Virus record (IMG/VR): IMGVR_UViG_3300042562_002309
Coordinates: 1 to 62,922 of that record
DNA length: 62,922 bases
Source of the DNA: a virus
Reading direction: 5' to 3' (one strand)
A program made the position numbers and the translations under genes. Under the pieces are notes generated by a model. The model saw only the letters and a program-made list of their open reading frames with translations. It ran no database searches and was not told where the DNA came from. Shown piece after piece: positions 33,273 through 42,456 of the stretch; the first letter of the stretch is position 1, and each line of letters starts with the position of its first letter.

Positions 33273-36200
33273 ATGGTAATTGTAAAGGTAATATCCGCTA
33301 CAGGAAGATTGAAAAACAAAATAGACTTTTCATATAGTGTTGCCACAACCGGTGGTGAAATAATTGTGGATAGTGGTTTAGTATATAGTATAGATCCAAA
33401 TAATATAATTAATGGCGATATAAGAGCGATATCGTTTTCTGGCACAGGAACATTTTCAAAAACATTCGAAAATATACCAAATGGTAGATATTATGCAGTC
33501 GCATATGCGTATGATAATGGTATTGGGAATAATTACTATAGCTCTCCCGTACAATTTACGGTTTCCGATAATGGATATGAACTATCTTTAGATGGTATTA
33601 CCATAGCAAATCCATTGGTTATATCTAATGGTTCAGAAGGTAATGATAAGGTTCTTATATCCGATTCGTCAGGATTGGCCAAATGGAAACCAGTTAGGTC
33701 TTTGTTCTCACTTGGTCACTATATAGGTGAGTTCTATGGTGGTGGTGTAGTCGTTGATGTGTGGAAAGAAGGTGATGATGAAAAAGTCCTGATAGTCTCT
33801 TTGGAAGATTTGAAAAGCACCAATGGGTTTTTTGACACTAATGGGTCTATTGAATCACAATGGATATATGGTGGATCGATGAGCACCACTTTAATTGGAA
33901 CATCCGCGCAGAGTCTATATGATGGTAAATCAAATACGAATTCTATTATAAAAAATTCTAATATATCTGGTGCTACCGGAAGTGCCGCACAGGTTTGTTA
34001 TGATTACAGAGGTGGTGGATATGACGATTGGTATTTACCTGCATATTATGAGATAAATACTATATACTATCAGGCTGCTGCGGTAAATAAAGTTCTTAAC
34101 CGCGAGAGTATAAATGCATTATTTAGATATTGGACATCGACAGAGGCAAGTATGGATTATTCCTATCTTATTTCATCGGGTGGCTATTTAGTTTCCGAAT
34201 ATAAATCTAGAAGTTATTTTGACGAATCAAAACCTAGGATAAGAGCGGTAAGGAGAGAATCTATCTATGTTGGCTCTGGATTGTGTCTAAATTTAGATGC
34301 AACAAATTCAAAGTCTTTTAGTGATTCTACATATATGTTTTTGGGAACATCAAGTAAGTGGGTGGACTTGGTAAATAGTGGAATGACATCATCTTATTCT
34401 TTTAACCTATCTGCATACCCAACGATTTCATCAGGAGGTGTTTCTACCAATATCATACCTATTTTAAGTAATATTACCGGTCCAGGAACCACTTTTTCGG
34501 GATACAATGGTAGTTGGTATCTAAGTAATATAACTAATTCCGACACTTCCTTACCTAAGCTATATAACAATGGTGGTACATCCAGTTTTACATCAAACTA
34601 CTTTTTAATTGGTTATAAAGACACGACTATCCAATTCCGAACAAGAGACATGTCTTCTGTTACAAATATGTCAGGTGCTACACTAAACATCTATATATCA
34701 ATACAATATAGTGGATATTCATCATCGTACAAACTAATAAGTCAGATTACGAATACAACTCCTTCTGTCAACAATATAAGCATTCCTCTATATTCATATT
34801 ATGGTAAAACAATATCGATAAAAGTAACCGCACCCAATGCATCATATACATCCTTATCGTCATATGTGGGACCTTCATTCGATGAAGTTAGTGTGATTGG
34901 CACGAATGGTGGATATCAAGCAACTGGTCCGGTTTATTTTCCGGACGAAAGTGGATTCTTGACATTCAATGGGACAGGAAGCGTGGGTAGCTATGTCGAC
35001 TTCAAAGCGCCTCTTGGAAGCGCCTCGACAGTTACTGTGGAGATGTGGGCTAGAATCAAATCGACTTCAAAATTTATATTTGGTTGGGATAAATATGATG
35101 TTATAACAAATGCCGATGGTGTATTTGGATTCAACACAGGCCAAGGCGATATTTATGGAATAACTTCATCTAGGATACAAGAGTTTATCAATGTTTGGAA
35201 GCATTATGTTTTCGAAATGAGAAGTGATGTTTCATATACCAACAACAAAATCTATATAAATGGTGATCAACAGGAACTTGACGCTCAGATTGCACCATAT
35301 AGTGGAGGTACTTTGGGAGTTGAAAATCCTTCCAGAAGAAACTTTAATGGTGGAGTTGGTAGAATAGGTAGTTGGGGAAACTCAACCATAAACTTGTTCG
35401 ATGGTGACATATCAGTATTCAGAGTTTACAATAGGGCTCTTACTAAAGATGAGGTAATGAAGAACTACAACGAAGAAAAGAAAAGATATGAGATTCTTCC
35501 TATAGTAATGAAAAACAAATTGAAGATGAACTTTGATGCGAGTCTTTCATATTCAGGTACCGGTACCGTTATAACGGAACTTAGTGGAAGCCATTCGAAT
35601 GGAAGTATAGTAACATCTTCGGGGTATACCTCACCCACCTATTCGAGTAGTAGCTCTCTCTATCCAGGTAAATATTTCACTTTCAACGGCTCAAACACTA
35701 AAATTCAATATGCTCCAATAAGTCTTGTCGAAAATATGTCTTGGGAGACATGGGTTAGATGTGTCGGAACGGTCTCTTCTCCTAACCCAGCCTTCGGTGG
35801 TGCATCAATAAATATGTTCATGGGTCAGGTATTGCCATATTTCTCATTCCGTGATGGTAATAGAATTCTTTTCTCAAACTACATAAATAATACACAGACA
35901 TACCTTGATGGTAGTAGTACATTGTTATTGGACAAATGGTATCATTTTGTTGGAACAACAGAGACTATATCCAACATCACACTTTCTAAAATATACATAA
36001 ATGGTGTTAAAGACGTAGAAAAATACAATTTAGGAACTCAAAGTAAATGGCAGGGAACGGACTACAATTTCGCTATCGGTGATGGACAGGGAACAGATAG
36101 ACCTACATCCGGTATGACACAGTGGTTTCCGTTCAAAGGAGATATCGGACAAGTAAGAGTGTACTACAAAACTCTATCTTATGAAGAAGTTAAAAATAAT

Positions 36201-37469
36201 TACAATACATCTAAGCATATTTATGAAGACGATTATGATGATGCGAATAAATTCTACTCACATGAGTTAAATGGTAATCCAACTTTCTCTATTACACAAA
36301 ATCTATTTATTGATATACCCGGTAAATCCAATGATAAGATACTCAGATCCGATTCCAATGGAAAAACATCTTGGGTGGATAAAAATTACTTGTTCATCAG
36401 ACCAAATAACCAAAGGTTTGTAGGTGATTTTTATGGTGGTGGAATAATAGTTTCTGCTTGGAAATACCCATCTAATGTATTTAACTATTTAGTTATGTCT
36501 TTAGAAGACATAAGTACTTCTTCCGCTTGGAGTAATATTTCGTCAGGTGTATCGGGAGCAACATCTGAGCATAATGGTATTTCAAATACCAATAATATAA
36601 TAGCACAATCAGGACACACAAATTCTGCAGCCAAACTATGCGATGACTATGTAGGCGGTGGTTTTAACGATTGGTACTTACCATCCATAACCGAACTGAA
36701 CTATGGATTCAACACTGGTCAGATAGTGGATTCTGTATTGGGAACGGATAAGCTAATAGAATCTTATTGGACTTCTACAGAAATCGACTCAACGAAAGCA
36801 TATTCATATTCTTTCAGTAGTAGTGTTAATAAAAAAACAAGTATAAATATGTCGTCAAAAGATGGTATATTTAAAATAAGACCATTCAGACAAGTCAAAG
36901 TCTATGATATTGTAAATAACTGGCAAAGTGGGTGGCCTGTAGAATATACACCTATGTGGGGTTCACCATATTCATGGAGTGATGAAAATTGGAACTTCAA
37001 AACTTCTATAGTCATAGATACAAATCCAATAATATTTAAAGTTGATTTAACAACCAGTGGTGGTGTTATATACGTTTCACCATCGAGTCCGCAAGCCAGT
37101 GTGTCCATGACTTTTTCCAATGTGATATATACCAATGAAACTATAATAAACACCGGTGTTTGTTGGGCAACTTCATCAACCACACCAACGATTGCAAATT
37201 CGTTCACGTATTCAACATCAACAGGACCTGCAACTTTCATTATAAAAACACCCACTATTATGGGACCTACTGCGGGTGTGCCATCAGTTGATTATACGCA
37301 TTTCTTTTTATATGTTAGGGCATTTGTAAATACGTCAAGTGGTACATACTATAGTAGTAACGGTAATTATACAAATGGTGGTACATACTCTACGAGTATA
37401 AACACATATAGTAGTTACCCAAATACATGTTATGTTTTTGAATTTCCTCGTATATATTTCAGTGGTTAA
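33273..37469 (+). CDS. giant modular fibre/adhesin, 1398 aa
   Basis: Modules in order: FN3-like beta domain (1-100); short KVLISDSSGLAKWK linker; DUF1566-like domain (~147-330, HYIGEFYGGGVVVDVWKEG ... YWTSTEASMDYSY); beta region; LamG/concanavalin-A-like domain (~555-735, VTVEMWARI ... GDISVFRVYNRALTKDEV); a second LamG (~750-980, SWETWVRCVG ... GDIGQVRVYYKTLSYEEV); a second DUF1566-like domain (~1048-1210, FVGDFYGGGIIVSAW ... GIFKIRPFRQVK); and a C-terminal FN3-like region. LamG domains bind carbohydrate, so this is very likely a receptor-binding or capsid-adhesin protein contacting host or environmental glycans. It starts 16 bp after the related 502-aa protein. Confidence 0.85.
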   Translation: MVIVKVISATGRLKNKIDFSYSVATTGGEIIVDSGLVYSIDPNNIINGDIRAISFSGTGTFSKTFENIPNGRYYAVAYAYDNGIGNNYYSSPVQFTVSDNGYELSLDGITIANPLVISNGSEGNDKVLISDSSGLAKWKPVRSLFSLGHYIGEFYGGGVVVDVWKEGDDEKVLIVSLEDLKSTNGFFDTNGSIESQWIYGGSMSTTLIGTSAQSLYDGKSNTNSIIKNSNISGATGSAAQVCYDYRGGGYDDWYLPAYYEINTIYYQAAAVNKVLNRESINALFRYWTSTEASMDYSYLISSGGYLVSEYKSRSYFDESKPRIRAVRRESIYVGSGLCLNLDATNSKSFSDSTYMFLGTSSKWVDLVNSGMTSSYSFNLSAYPTISSGGVSTNIIPILSNITGPGTTFSGYNGSWYLSNITNSDTSLPKLYNNGGTSSFTSNYFLIGYKDTTIQFRTRDMSSVTNMSGATLNIYISIQYSGYSSSYKLISQITNTTPSVNNISIPLYSYYGKTISIKVTAPNASYTSLSSYVGPSFDEVSVIGTNGGYQATGPVYFPDESGFLTFNGTGSVGSYVDFKAPLGSASTVTVEMWARIKSTSKFIFGWDKYDVITNADGVFGFNTGQGDIYGITSSRIQEFINVWKHYVFEMRSDVSYTNNKIYINGDQQELDAQIAPYSGGTLGVENPSRRNFNGGVGRIGSWGNSTINLFDGDISVFRVYNRALTKDEVMKNYNEEKKRYEILPIVMKNKLKMNFDASLSYSGTGTVITELSGSHSNGSIVTSSGYTSPTYSSSSSLYPGKYFTFNGSNTKIQYAPISLVENMSWETWVRCVGTVSSPNPAFGGASINMFMGQVLPYFSFRDGNRILFSNYINNTQTYLDGSSTLLLDKWYHFVGTTETISNITLSKIYINGVKDVEKYNLGTQSKWQGTDYNFAIGDGQGTDRPTSGMTQWFPFKGDIGQVRVYYKTLSYEEVKNNYNTSKHIYEDDYDDANKFYSHELNGNPTFSITQNLFIDIPGKSNDKILRSDSNGKTSWVDKNYLFIRPNNQRFVGDFYGGGIIVSAWKYPSNVFNYLVMSLEDISTSSAWSNISSGVSGATSEHNGISNTNNIIAQSGHTNSAAKLCDDYVGGGFNDWYLPSITELNYGFNTGQIVDSVLGTDKLIESYWTSTEIDSTKAYSYSFSSSVNKKTSINMSSKDGIFKIRPFRQVKVYDIVNNWQSGWPVEYTPMWGSPYSWSDENWNFKTSIVIDTNPIIFKVDLTTSGGVIYVSPSSPQASVSMTFSNVIYTNETIINTGVCWATSSTTPTIANSFTYSTSTGPATFIIKTPTIMGPTAGVPSVDYTHFFLYVRAFVNTSSGTYYSSNGNYTNGGTYSTSINTYSSYPNTCYVFEFPRIYFSG

Positions 37470-37493
37470 TTTTTAATATTGTAATATTATACT

Positions 37494-37501
37494 TATATTT
37501 G
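37494..37501 (+). promoter_or_regulatory. TAnnTTTG promoter element
   Basis: TATATTTG, 14 nt before the 58-aa gene; no clear -33 TTG at the usual distance. Confidence 0.45.
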
Positions 37502-37515
37502 TAAAAAAAGAAACT

Positions 37516-37692
37516 ATGAAAGGAGTAATCAAAATTGGGAAGGCAACGAAAGAAAATATCATGAATGCTTATAAAAAAGCTTCGCGAGAAATGGAGTTGG
37601 AGAACTCCACCGGATGGATTGCCAAACATAAGGTTCATAAATCCGAAAAGGACTATAATAGAAACCCAAAACATAAAAATTTGGTATATTAA
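37516..37692 (+). CDS. small basic protein, 58 aa
   Basis: Reads MKGVIKIGKATKENIMNAYK and ends in a Lys/His/Asn-rich tail (GWIAKHKVHKSEKDYNR). The pattern K-x-x-I-x-x-A-x-K-x-A-S-R-E-x-E-L-E-N-S-x-G-W-x-A-K-x-K-V-H-K-S resembles a small protein found repeatedly in Bacteroidota genomes and phages whose function is unknown to me. It is preceded by TATATTTG and followed by a bidirectional terminator, so it has its own transcript. Confidence 0.7.
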   Translation: MKGVIKIGKATKENIMNAYKKASREMELENSTGWIAKHKVHKSEKDYNRNPKHKNLVY

Positions 37693-37697
37693 TATTT

Positions 37698-37728
37698 AAA
37701 AAGACTATTCTTTAGAATGGTCTTTTTT
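37698..37728. terminator. bidirectional intrinsic terminator
   Basis: AAAAAGACTATTC and GAATGGTCTTTTT form a stem (one G-T pair) around TTTA between convergent genes. Confidence 0.85.
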
Positions 37729-38151
37729 GTTTAGAATAATTTTAGGAATATCTGCTTCTATTCTATTGTAGACACCATAGTTCTTAAACTTGACAGACTT
37801 TGTTATTTCCATAGAAATATCTATTTCAAAATCTACTGGTTTATACATTTTATATTTTCTAATAAGTTCTGATGACCAAATAGATAGATTTCCATTATAA
37901 GAGTATATATCAGCCAAAATAACATCTGTTTTTTCACAAGACTCTATGTAGGCCCATTCAATACCAAAACTATCATATGATTTTCCATCCACACCATCAA
38001 AGAACAAAGATAGGAATTTTATATTATCACCTGTATGAAAATGATAGTTATTAATGTCTTCTTTTGTTGAGTTGACACTTAATATATTATAGATTTCATC
38101 CAATACTTGAGAGTCCGATGATGATATTGATATAGAATTTAAACTTAGCAT
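37705..38151 (-). CDS. hypothetical protein, 148 aa
   Basis: Unrecognised. Starts MLSLNSISISSSDSQVLDEI and contains WAYIESCEKTDVILADIYSY and a basic C-terminus (LNKKDHSKE). No membrane or catalytic motif. TTTAATATATAAA lies upstream on its strand near 38164-38176. Its 3' end reaches into the terminator shared with the 58-aa gene. Confidence 0.55.
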   Translation of the reverse strand: MLSLNSISISSSDSQVLDEIYNILSVNSTKEDINNYHFHTGDNIKFLSLFFDGVDGKSYDSFGIEWAYIESCEKTDVILADIYSYNGNLSIWSSELIRKYKMYKPVDFEIDISMEITKSVKFKNYGVYNRIEADIPKIILNKKDHSKE

Positions 38152-38175
38152 AAAAAGTTTTTATTTTTATATATT

Positions 38176-38207
38176 AAAAAAGGTCTACTTTAAGTAGACC
38201 TTTTTTT
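38176..38207. terminator. intrinsic terminator after dnaJ
   Basis: Near-perfect palindrome AGGTCTACTTTAAGTAGACCT flanked by A and T runs, ending the minus-strand grpE-dnaJ transcript. The dnaJ stop lies at its edge. (Motif longer than the stem core GGTCTACTT/AAGTAGACC.). Confidence 0.92.
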
Positions 38208-39270
38208 AAACTTTAAAGTTATTAGACTCTTTCAACTTCTCTAAAATATGTTGTTCGTCCAAATCTATATTCTTAGGTATTTTTATTGATATCTTTACAT
38301 ATAAATCTCCTAAGCCATAGTGTATATCGGGAATTCCTTTACCACCAATCCTTGCAGTCTTACCATGTTCAGTACCCGGTTCTATATACAAAGGTATTTC
38401 ACCATGTGGTGAAGAAACTTTAATATGTGCACCACATATGGCATCTATAATCGAAATAGTCTTTTCTACTATAATATTATTACCTTCTCTTTTATATGAA
38501 AAGTTCTGTGCCTCCTCAACCAATATATTCAAATCACCCGGAACACCATCTCTAACATTGTTACCGAATCCCTGCATTGTCAACTGCATACCCGTGGAAA
38601 CACCTACAGGTATTTCGACATCAACAACCTGTTCCTGTAGCTGAGTTCCTTCTCCATGACAATGACCACATCGGTTTTTTATTATACTTCCGGTACCGCT
38701 ACAATCGGGACATGTCATTTCCGTCCTCATCTGACCAAACGGAGTGTTCTGAACTACGATTCTATGTCCGGTACCATTACACGTAAGGCATTCTCTTACA
38801 TCAGTTCCACCTTTTCCGTCACAAGGATCACATTTTATACTCCTTTTGTATTTTAGTTTTTTAGTACAACCTTTGAGTATTTCATCTATGTTCAAAACAA
38901 CTTTTATTCTTAAATCAGAACCTTTAGATTGTCTTCTTTGTTGTCTTCCGCCTCTGTTTCCGAAAACGTCTCCAAACTGGGAGAATATATCGTCCATTGA
39001 GAATCCATGACCGCCTCCACCAAAAGGGTTTCCACCTCCGCCAAAAGGGTTCCCTGTAGCGGAACCATAGTTGTCGTAGTTTGACTTTTTGGATGAATCC
39101 GAAAGTACGTCATATGCCTCTGCAGCATCTTTGAATTTAGTTTCTGCATCTGGATTTCCGGGGTTCTTATCCGGATGCAACTCCATCGCTTTCTTTCGAT
39201 AAGCCTTTTTTATTTGGTCGTCAGATGCGTTTCTATCTACTCCCAAAATGTTGTAGTAGTCTTTACTCAT
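38206..39270 (-). CDS. dnaJ: co-chaperone DnaJ (Hsp40)
   Basis: 354 aa with all classic parts: J domain with HPD at 32-34; Gly/Phe-rich linker (72-95); four CxxCxGxG zinc-finger repeats at 147, 161, 187 and 201; and two C-terminal beta-barrel domains with the client-binding region. It is slightly shorter than bacterial DnaJ (about 375 aa). It stimulates DnaK ATP hydrolysis and delivers substrates. It is the last gene of a minus-strand operon led by a 171-aa unknown gene and grpE. Together with dnaK at 44230 it makes a complete Hsp70 system. Its start overlaps the upstream gene by 4 bp. Confidence 0.97.
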   Translation of the reverse strand: MSKDYYNILGVDRNASDDQIKKAYRKKAMELHPDKNPGNPDAETKFKDAAEAYDVLSDSSKKSNYDNYGSATGNPFGGGGNPFGGGGHGFSMDDIFSQFGDVFGNRGGRQQRRQSKGSDLRIKVVLNIDEILKGCTKKLKYKRSIKCDPCDGKGGTDVRECLTCNGTGHRIVVQNTPFGQMRTEMTCPDCSGTGSIIKNRCGHCHGEGTQLQEQVVDVEIPVGVSTGMQLTMQGFGNNVRDGVPGDLNILVEEAQNFSYKREGNNIIVEKTISIIDAICGAHIKVSSPHGEIPLYIEPGTEHGKTARIGGKGIPDIHYGLGDLYVKISIKIPKNIDLDEQHILEKLKESNNFKV

Positions 39271-39623
39271 ATTATATTATTATTTTTTGGTGTGTTATTC
39301 AATATATTATTTAATATTATCTCCCTTCTAATCGACTTCTTAGGATCGACAAAGATAATATCGGTTTCCTTGTTGTATTCTAACCATATTTCTATTTCCT
39401 TTGATTGTGGAGAATATTTATAGTCCTTATTTGTTCTAAGTCTCATAACTGGTAGTTCGTCGAATATATCTTTGTAAAGCTCTTCTATCTTTTCGATGTC
39501 GTATTCTTCAATATCTGAGATTCTGCCTATGAAGTATTCCATAAATGGTTCGACAGTCTCTTCTACTTTCTTCAAATATTGTTGACTCTTAAACCCTTTA
39601 CACTTTATATACCAACCTACCAT
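39267..39623 (-). CDS. hypothetical protein in chaperone operon, 118 aa
   Basis: Helical, acidic N-terminal half ([20 protein letters not shown]) and a beta segment [16 protein letters not shown], then a basic end. Unrecognised. It overlaps its upstream neighbour by 7 bp and dnaJ by 4 bp, so translation is coupled within the grpE-dnaJ operon. Confidence 0.6.
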   Translation of the reverse strand: MVGWYIKCKGFKSQQYLKKVEETVEPFMEYFIGRISDIEEYDIEKIEELYKDIFDELPVMRLRTNKDYKYSPQSKEIEIWLEYNKETDIIFVDPKKSIRREIILNNILNNTPKNNNII

Positions 39624-40141
39624 TTCTTCAAAGTTTTGCCAATTCTTAAATCCCTTATTTCCATCTGTATATCATCTCTATTACGAGATAGTTCTAAAAG
39701 TCCTGCGATATAGTTGTCGACTATGAGAGACAATGTTTCTGCAGTTCTATCTAACTTATCAAATTCTATCAAAGAAGTTTTGACCTTAGGCATTATTTCA
39801 ATCAAATAATCTACAAAATCATCAATATCGAAAAGAAGCTGGAACAATTCCAGCTTCTTTTCTTTAAGTAGTGTTGGTGGATCGACGAAAACCTTTCCCC
39901 AGACTCTCCTGATTGCAGGAAGTATCAAGTCGAGAGTATCGTCATCCTCTGGATAGAAAGCGCCGGAGAAATCATCTGTTTCAAAAAGATGAAGCTTTTC
40001 GTCGATGACATAGTCTACTATATTCCTGAAATCCGAAGTAAGTCTTATTCCTTGGCAAAGCGTGTCGACAAGCATGTTTCTGAAATCAGTATCTTTTTTC
40101 AGATCGAGTATGCTCTTTCTATCCTGCTTTCTTGGGACCAT
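39617..40141 (-). CDS. hypothetical protein in chaperone operon, 174 aa
   Basis: Helix-rich acidic protein (NIVDYVIDEKLHLFETDD; LFDIDDFVDYLIEIMPKV) with a basic C-terminus ([13 protein letters not shown]). Not recognised. It starts at the base after the grpE stop. Its coding sequence contains a perfect 14-bp terminator-like hairpin at 39831-39861, which may reduce expression of dnaJ relative to grpE (see findings). Confidence 0.6.
   Translation of the reverse strand: MVPRKQDRKSILDLKKDTDFRNMLVDTLCQGIRLTSDFRNIVDYVIDEKLHLFETDDFSGAFYPEDDDTLDLILPAIRRVWGKVFVDPPTLLKEKKLELFQLLFDIDDFVDYLIEIMPKVKTSLIEFDKLDRTAETLSLIVDNYIAGLLELSRNRDDIQMEIRDLRIGKTLKKW
39831..39861. terminator. intragenic terminator-like hairpin
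   Basis: AAAAGAAGCTGGAA (39831-39844) pairs perfectly with TTCCAGCTTCTTTT (39848-39861) around CAA, ending in a T run on either strand. It lies inside the 39617-40141 gene between grpE and dnaJ; a candidate attenuator. Confidence 0.65.
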
Positions 40142-40687
40142 TTATTTACCAAGAACGATTTTAGGAAATCTGAAAGGCTTTCCATTAAGAGTATATCCTT
40201 TACTAACAACATCAACAATCTTGTTCTTACCAACCTCCAAAACAGAAATTACCTCATGCAAATCCTCGTCATAGGTTTCTGTTTGTATTGGTTCGATACC
40301 CTGATTCTTCAAAAAGTTCTGAACTTTGGACGCGATAAGCTCTACTCCTTTTTTTGCGGACTTATCTTTAATGTTTTTGATGGCCAACTCAATGTCACTA
40401 TCCATATCTAATATAGATGTTATCATAGATACTTTGGTGTTGTTCTTTATCTCTTCCTTTTCTCTTTGAACTCTTCTTTTGTGGTTTTCGAAGTCCGCGT
40501 ATAGAAGAAGGTATTTGTCCTTTTCTTCTTTCAATTGTTCTTCTAATACAGAAACATGCACTATTGGATTGTCTTCCAATACAAACTCTGTCGCATTCTC
40601 GCCAGTCAAATCAAGTCCAATAGTATGATCTTCTATTTTCATTTCTTCGGCTTTCAGTTCCTCATTAATTTTGTTTTTATCTTCCAT
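40142..40687 (-). CDS. grpE: nucleotide exchange factor GrpE
   Basis: 181 aa, normal size. Long N-terminal helix with LLLYADFENHKRRVQREKEE (the R/K-x-A-x-F-x-N-x-x-K/R-R hallmark), followed by the four-helix region and a C-terminal beta domain with DEDLHEVISVLEVGKNKIVD and VSKGYTLNGKPFRFPKI, which contacts DnaK. It releases ADP from DnaK. The unusual 45-residue leader is acidic. First recognisable gene of the operon that ends with dnaJ. Confidence 0.95.
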   Translation of the reverse strand: MEDKNKINEELKAEEMKIEDHTIGLDLTGENATEFVLEDNPIVHVSVLEEQLKEEKDKYLLLYADFENHKRRVQREKEEIKNNTKVSMITSILDMDSDIELAIKNIKDKSAKKGVELIASKVQNFLKNQGIEPIQTETYDEDLHEVISVLEVGKNKIVDVVSKGYTLNGKPFRFPKIVLGK

Positions 40688-40691
40688 TTTA

Positions 40692-41180
40692 TTAATAATT
40701 AAATTTTAGTAGTTTTCTAACTATGTTAGAATTATAGAATTCGTAAGTTATATTTTTATCCACAATCTTATGTACTTCTAATTTTTCAACGTTTTTTTTA
40801 ATAACTTCGACATACTCAACTAGATCTAACAAACCATTTCTATAACTTGTACTTGGTTCCCAATAGTCAGGAAACTTATCAACGAATTTATCTAAGGCCG
40901 CATCCAGTGCTTTTTTCCTAACTAAAAGAAATTCTTTCTCTTTTAGAGATTTATTGGTTAGTAATTCCATTACATAACCATTAAATTTGTGTATAAGGTT
41001 ATCAGTCTCAATAACTTTTAGTAATCCGATTACTAATGCATCCTTTTCCGATACTTCAACCTCCGCGTTTTCTTTCAGAATCTTTTCGGCCTCTTTATCA
41101 GAACCACCTAATATATAATATACATAATGGTCCCATAGGCACCGCTTTATAATGTCCTCAGGATATATTTTTATTACCAT
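40692..41180 (-). CDS. hypothetical protein heading the chaperone operon, 162 aa
   Basis: Start taken at ATG 41180 (MVIKIYPEDIIKRCLW); the longer frame to 41222 runs through the promoter-like ACTTATATAAGAAG. A helical protein with acidic patches (EAEKILKENAEVEVSEKDAL). Unidentified. It lies 4 bp before grpE and is therefore the operon's first gene. It is divergent from the host-type promoter at 41233. Confidence 0.6.
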   Translation of the reverse strand: MVIKIYPEDIIKRCLWDHYVYYILGGSDKEAEKILKENAEVEVSEKDALVIGLLKVIETDNLIHKFNGYVMELLTNKSLKEKEFLLVRKKALDAALDKFVDKFPDYWEPSTSYRNGLLDLVEYVEVIKKNVEKLEVHKIVDKNITYEFYNSNIVRKLLKFNY

Positions 41181-41210
41181 AAATAATTTATTTTTTCTTC
41201 TTATATAAGT

Positions 41211-41240
41211 TTGATTGTACAAAGTTTATCCATACATTTG
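41211..41240 (+). promoter_or_regulatory. Bacteroidota-type promoter (TTG-N19-TACATTTG)
   Basis: TTG at 41211-41213 and TACATTTG at 41233-41240, 16 nt before ATG 41257. Confidence 0.72.
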
Positions 41241-41256
41241 TTAAAATTACGTAGAA

Positions 41257-41445
41257 ATGAACATAGAAGAAAAAATAGAATTGAACAAGCAGATAAGAAA
41301 GTATGAAGGAACAAATAGTTTTCTACTTTCACTACAAAAGATTTTAAAGACTAGTAAATACCTTTCTAAGGAAGAAAACAACGGGAAATCAGTGAAAGTT
41401 CTTTCCGAAAAACAATATGAGGCCGCTAAATCCTCAATGGAATAA
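41257..41445 (+). CDS. hypothetical small protein, 62 aa
   Basis: Short charged helical protein (MNIEEKIELNKQIRKYEGTN) with a Lys-rich C-terminus. Read from the host-type promoter at 41211-41240 and co-transcribed with the nucleotidyltransferase 30 bp downstream. Function unknown. Confidence 0.6.
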   Translation: MNIEEKIELNKQIRKYEGTNSFLLSLQKILKTSKYLSKEENNGKSVKVLSEKQYEAAKSSME

Positions 41446-41475
41446 ACATTGCAATATTTTTATACTATAATCAAC

Positions 41476-41898
41476 ATGATGAAGACAGGATTCACTTGCT
41501 CTTGCTTTGACCTATTCCATGCAGGACACATAATGATGCTCAAAGAAGCAAAGTCGAAATGCGACTACCTTATAGTAGGACTTCAAACAGACCCGACTAT
41601 TGATAGACCAGAAAAGAACAAGCCGATACAGAGCGTTGTCGAAAGATTCATACAATTGGAGTCATGCAAGTACGTTGACGAGATTGTTGTCTACGCCACC
41701 GAAAAAGACTTGCTGGATATATTATATACCTATCCAATCAACATAAGATTCGTCGGAGAGGAATACAAAGAAAAAGATTTTACCGGAAAGGACCTAGAGC
41801 ATACAGAAATCTACTACAATAGTAGAAAACATTCATTCTCTACAACAGAGCTTAGAAAAAGAGTTATCGATAGATACGAAAAAGAAAAGAAATCCTAA
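41476..41898 (+). CDS. cytidylyltransferase-like nucleotidyltransferase
   Basis: 140 aa from ATG 41476 (ATG 41479 also possible; the TTG at 41449 is not favoured). The HxGH-type motif CFDLFHAGHIMML near the N-terminus, then DYLIVGLQTDPTIDRPEKNKP, and later HSFSTTELRKRV (the S/T-S-x-x-R signature), define the TagD/glycerol-3-phosphate cytidylyltransferase group. It activates a small phosphorylated alcohol or sugar as CDP- or ADP-derivative. The actual substrate is unknown. Its last 4 bp overlap the convergent nuclease-like gene. Confidence 0.82.
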   Translation: MMKTGFTCSCFDLFHAGHIMMLKEAKSKCDYLIVGLQTDPTIDRPEKNKPIQSVVERFIQLESCKYVDEIVVYATEKDLLDILYTYPINIRFVGEEYKEKDFTGKDLEHTEIYYNSRKHSFSTTELRKRVIDRYEKEKKS

Positions 41899-42404
41899 GA
41901 TATCTTATTAAAAATAAGTTTACAACTTAGATTATGTGCCATTTTTCTTATGAACTCTTCATTGGCCTTAGTCTTATGCAACAGCTTCGGCTTCTTCATA
42001 ACTTCAAAAGAAGAATCTTCGTTCATATAGATTAAACCTGCATATTCTGGAACTTCATCTACAGATATCAAATCCTTTGGCGTGACGAAGCTAAAGTAGT
42101 TTGGTAGAAGATAGCTCAACTGGCCCTTTACAGTTCTTGTGTACTTCTCGTTTATTATATGTGTGTGCTTTTCCTTGATGAAATCCTTTTTGAAATCTGC
42201 TCTACTCGTCTTAATCTCATACTCGTATATGTAATCGGACTTTGATATAGAGATTACGTCACATTCTTGCAAGCCCATTCCCGTGAACCTGGTAGTTATA
42301 GGTGAATGTGATTTCTCATATAGATACATGCACATCGCAGACTCGATGTTTTTTGACTTAGAGTTGTCTCTCTTTATTTTATTTACTGATGATTTTCGAC
42401 TCAT
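41895..42404 (-). CDS. PD-(D/E)XK nuclease-like (MmcB-like) protein
   Basis: 169 aa from ATG 42404 (MSRKSSVNKIKRDNSKSKN); the longer frame crosses the divergent promoter. ESAMCMYLYEKSH, then ECDVISISKSDYIYEYEIKT with the acidic pair and E-x-K spacing (E-C-D ... E-I-K-T-S-R-x-D-F), follows the PD-(D/E)XK pattern seen in MmcB-type proteins and restriction-like folds. A DNA or RNA nuclease role is likely; its target is unknown. A possible partner in repair or host DNA breakdown. Confidence 0.6.
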   Translation of the reverse strand: MSRKSSVNKIKRDNSKSKNIESAMCMYLYEKSHSPITTRFTGMGLQECDVISISKSDYIYEYEIKTSRADFKKDFIKEKHTHIINEKYTRTVKGQLSYLLPNYFSFVTPKDLISVDEVPEYAGLIYMNEDSSFEVMKKPKLLHKTKANEEFIRKMAHNLSCKLIFNKIS

Positions 42405-42405
42405 A

Positions 42406-42435
42406 TTGTATATATCGGATTTATCCGTATCTTTG
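42406..42435 (+). promoter_or_regulatory. Bacteroidota-type promoter (TTG-N19-TATCTTTG)
   Basis: TTG at 42406-42408 and TATCTTTG at 42428-42435, 21 nt before the RNA ligase start. One of the best matches to the consensus in the window. Confidence 0.8.
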
Positions 42436-42456
42436 TGTATTAAAAATATATAGAAA

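Noticed and set aside
31748-37469. Diversity-generating retroelement target
   Set aside because: DUF1566-like domains suggested it, but no reverse transcriptase, no template repeat and no A-biased variable copy are visible in this window.
38176-39270. A bacterial chromosome origin of the whole window because of dnaK/dnaJ/grpE/ahcY
   Set aside because: Phage-type genes (gp32-like, gp39/gp52, RNA ligase 1, FEN-type RNase H, fibres, homing endonucleases) are interleaved at all positions and there are no ribosomal, tRNA-synthetase or other housekeeping operons.
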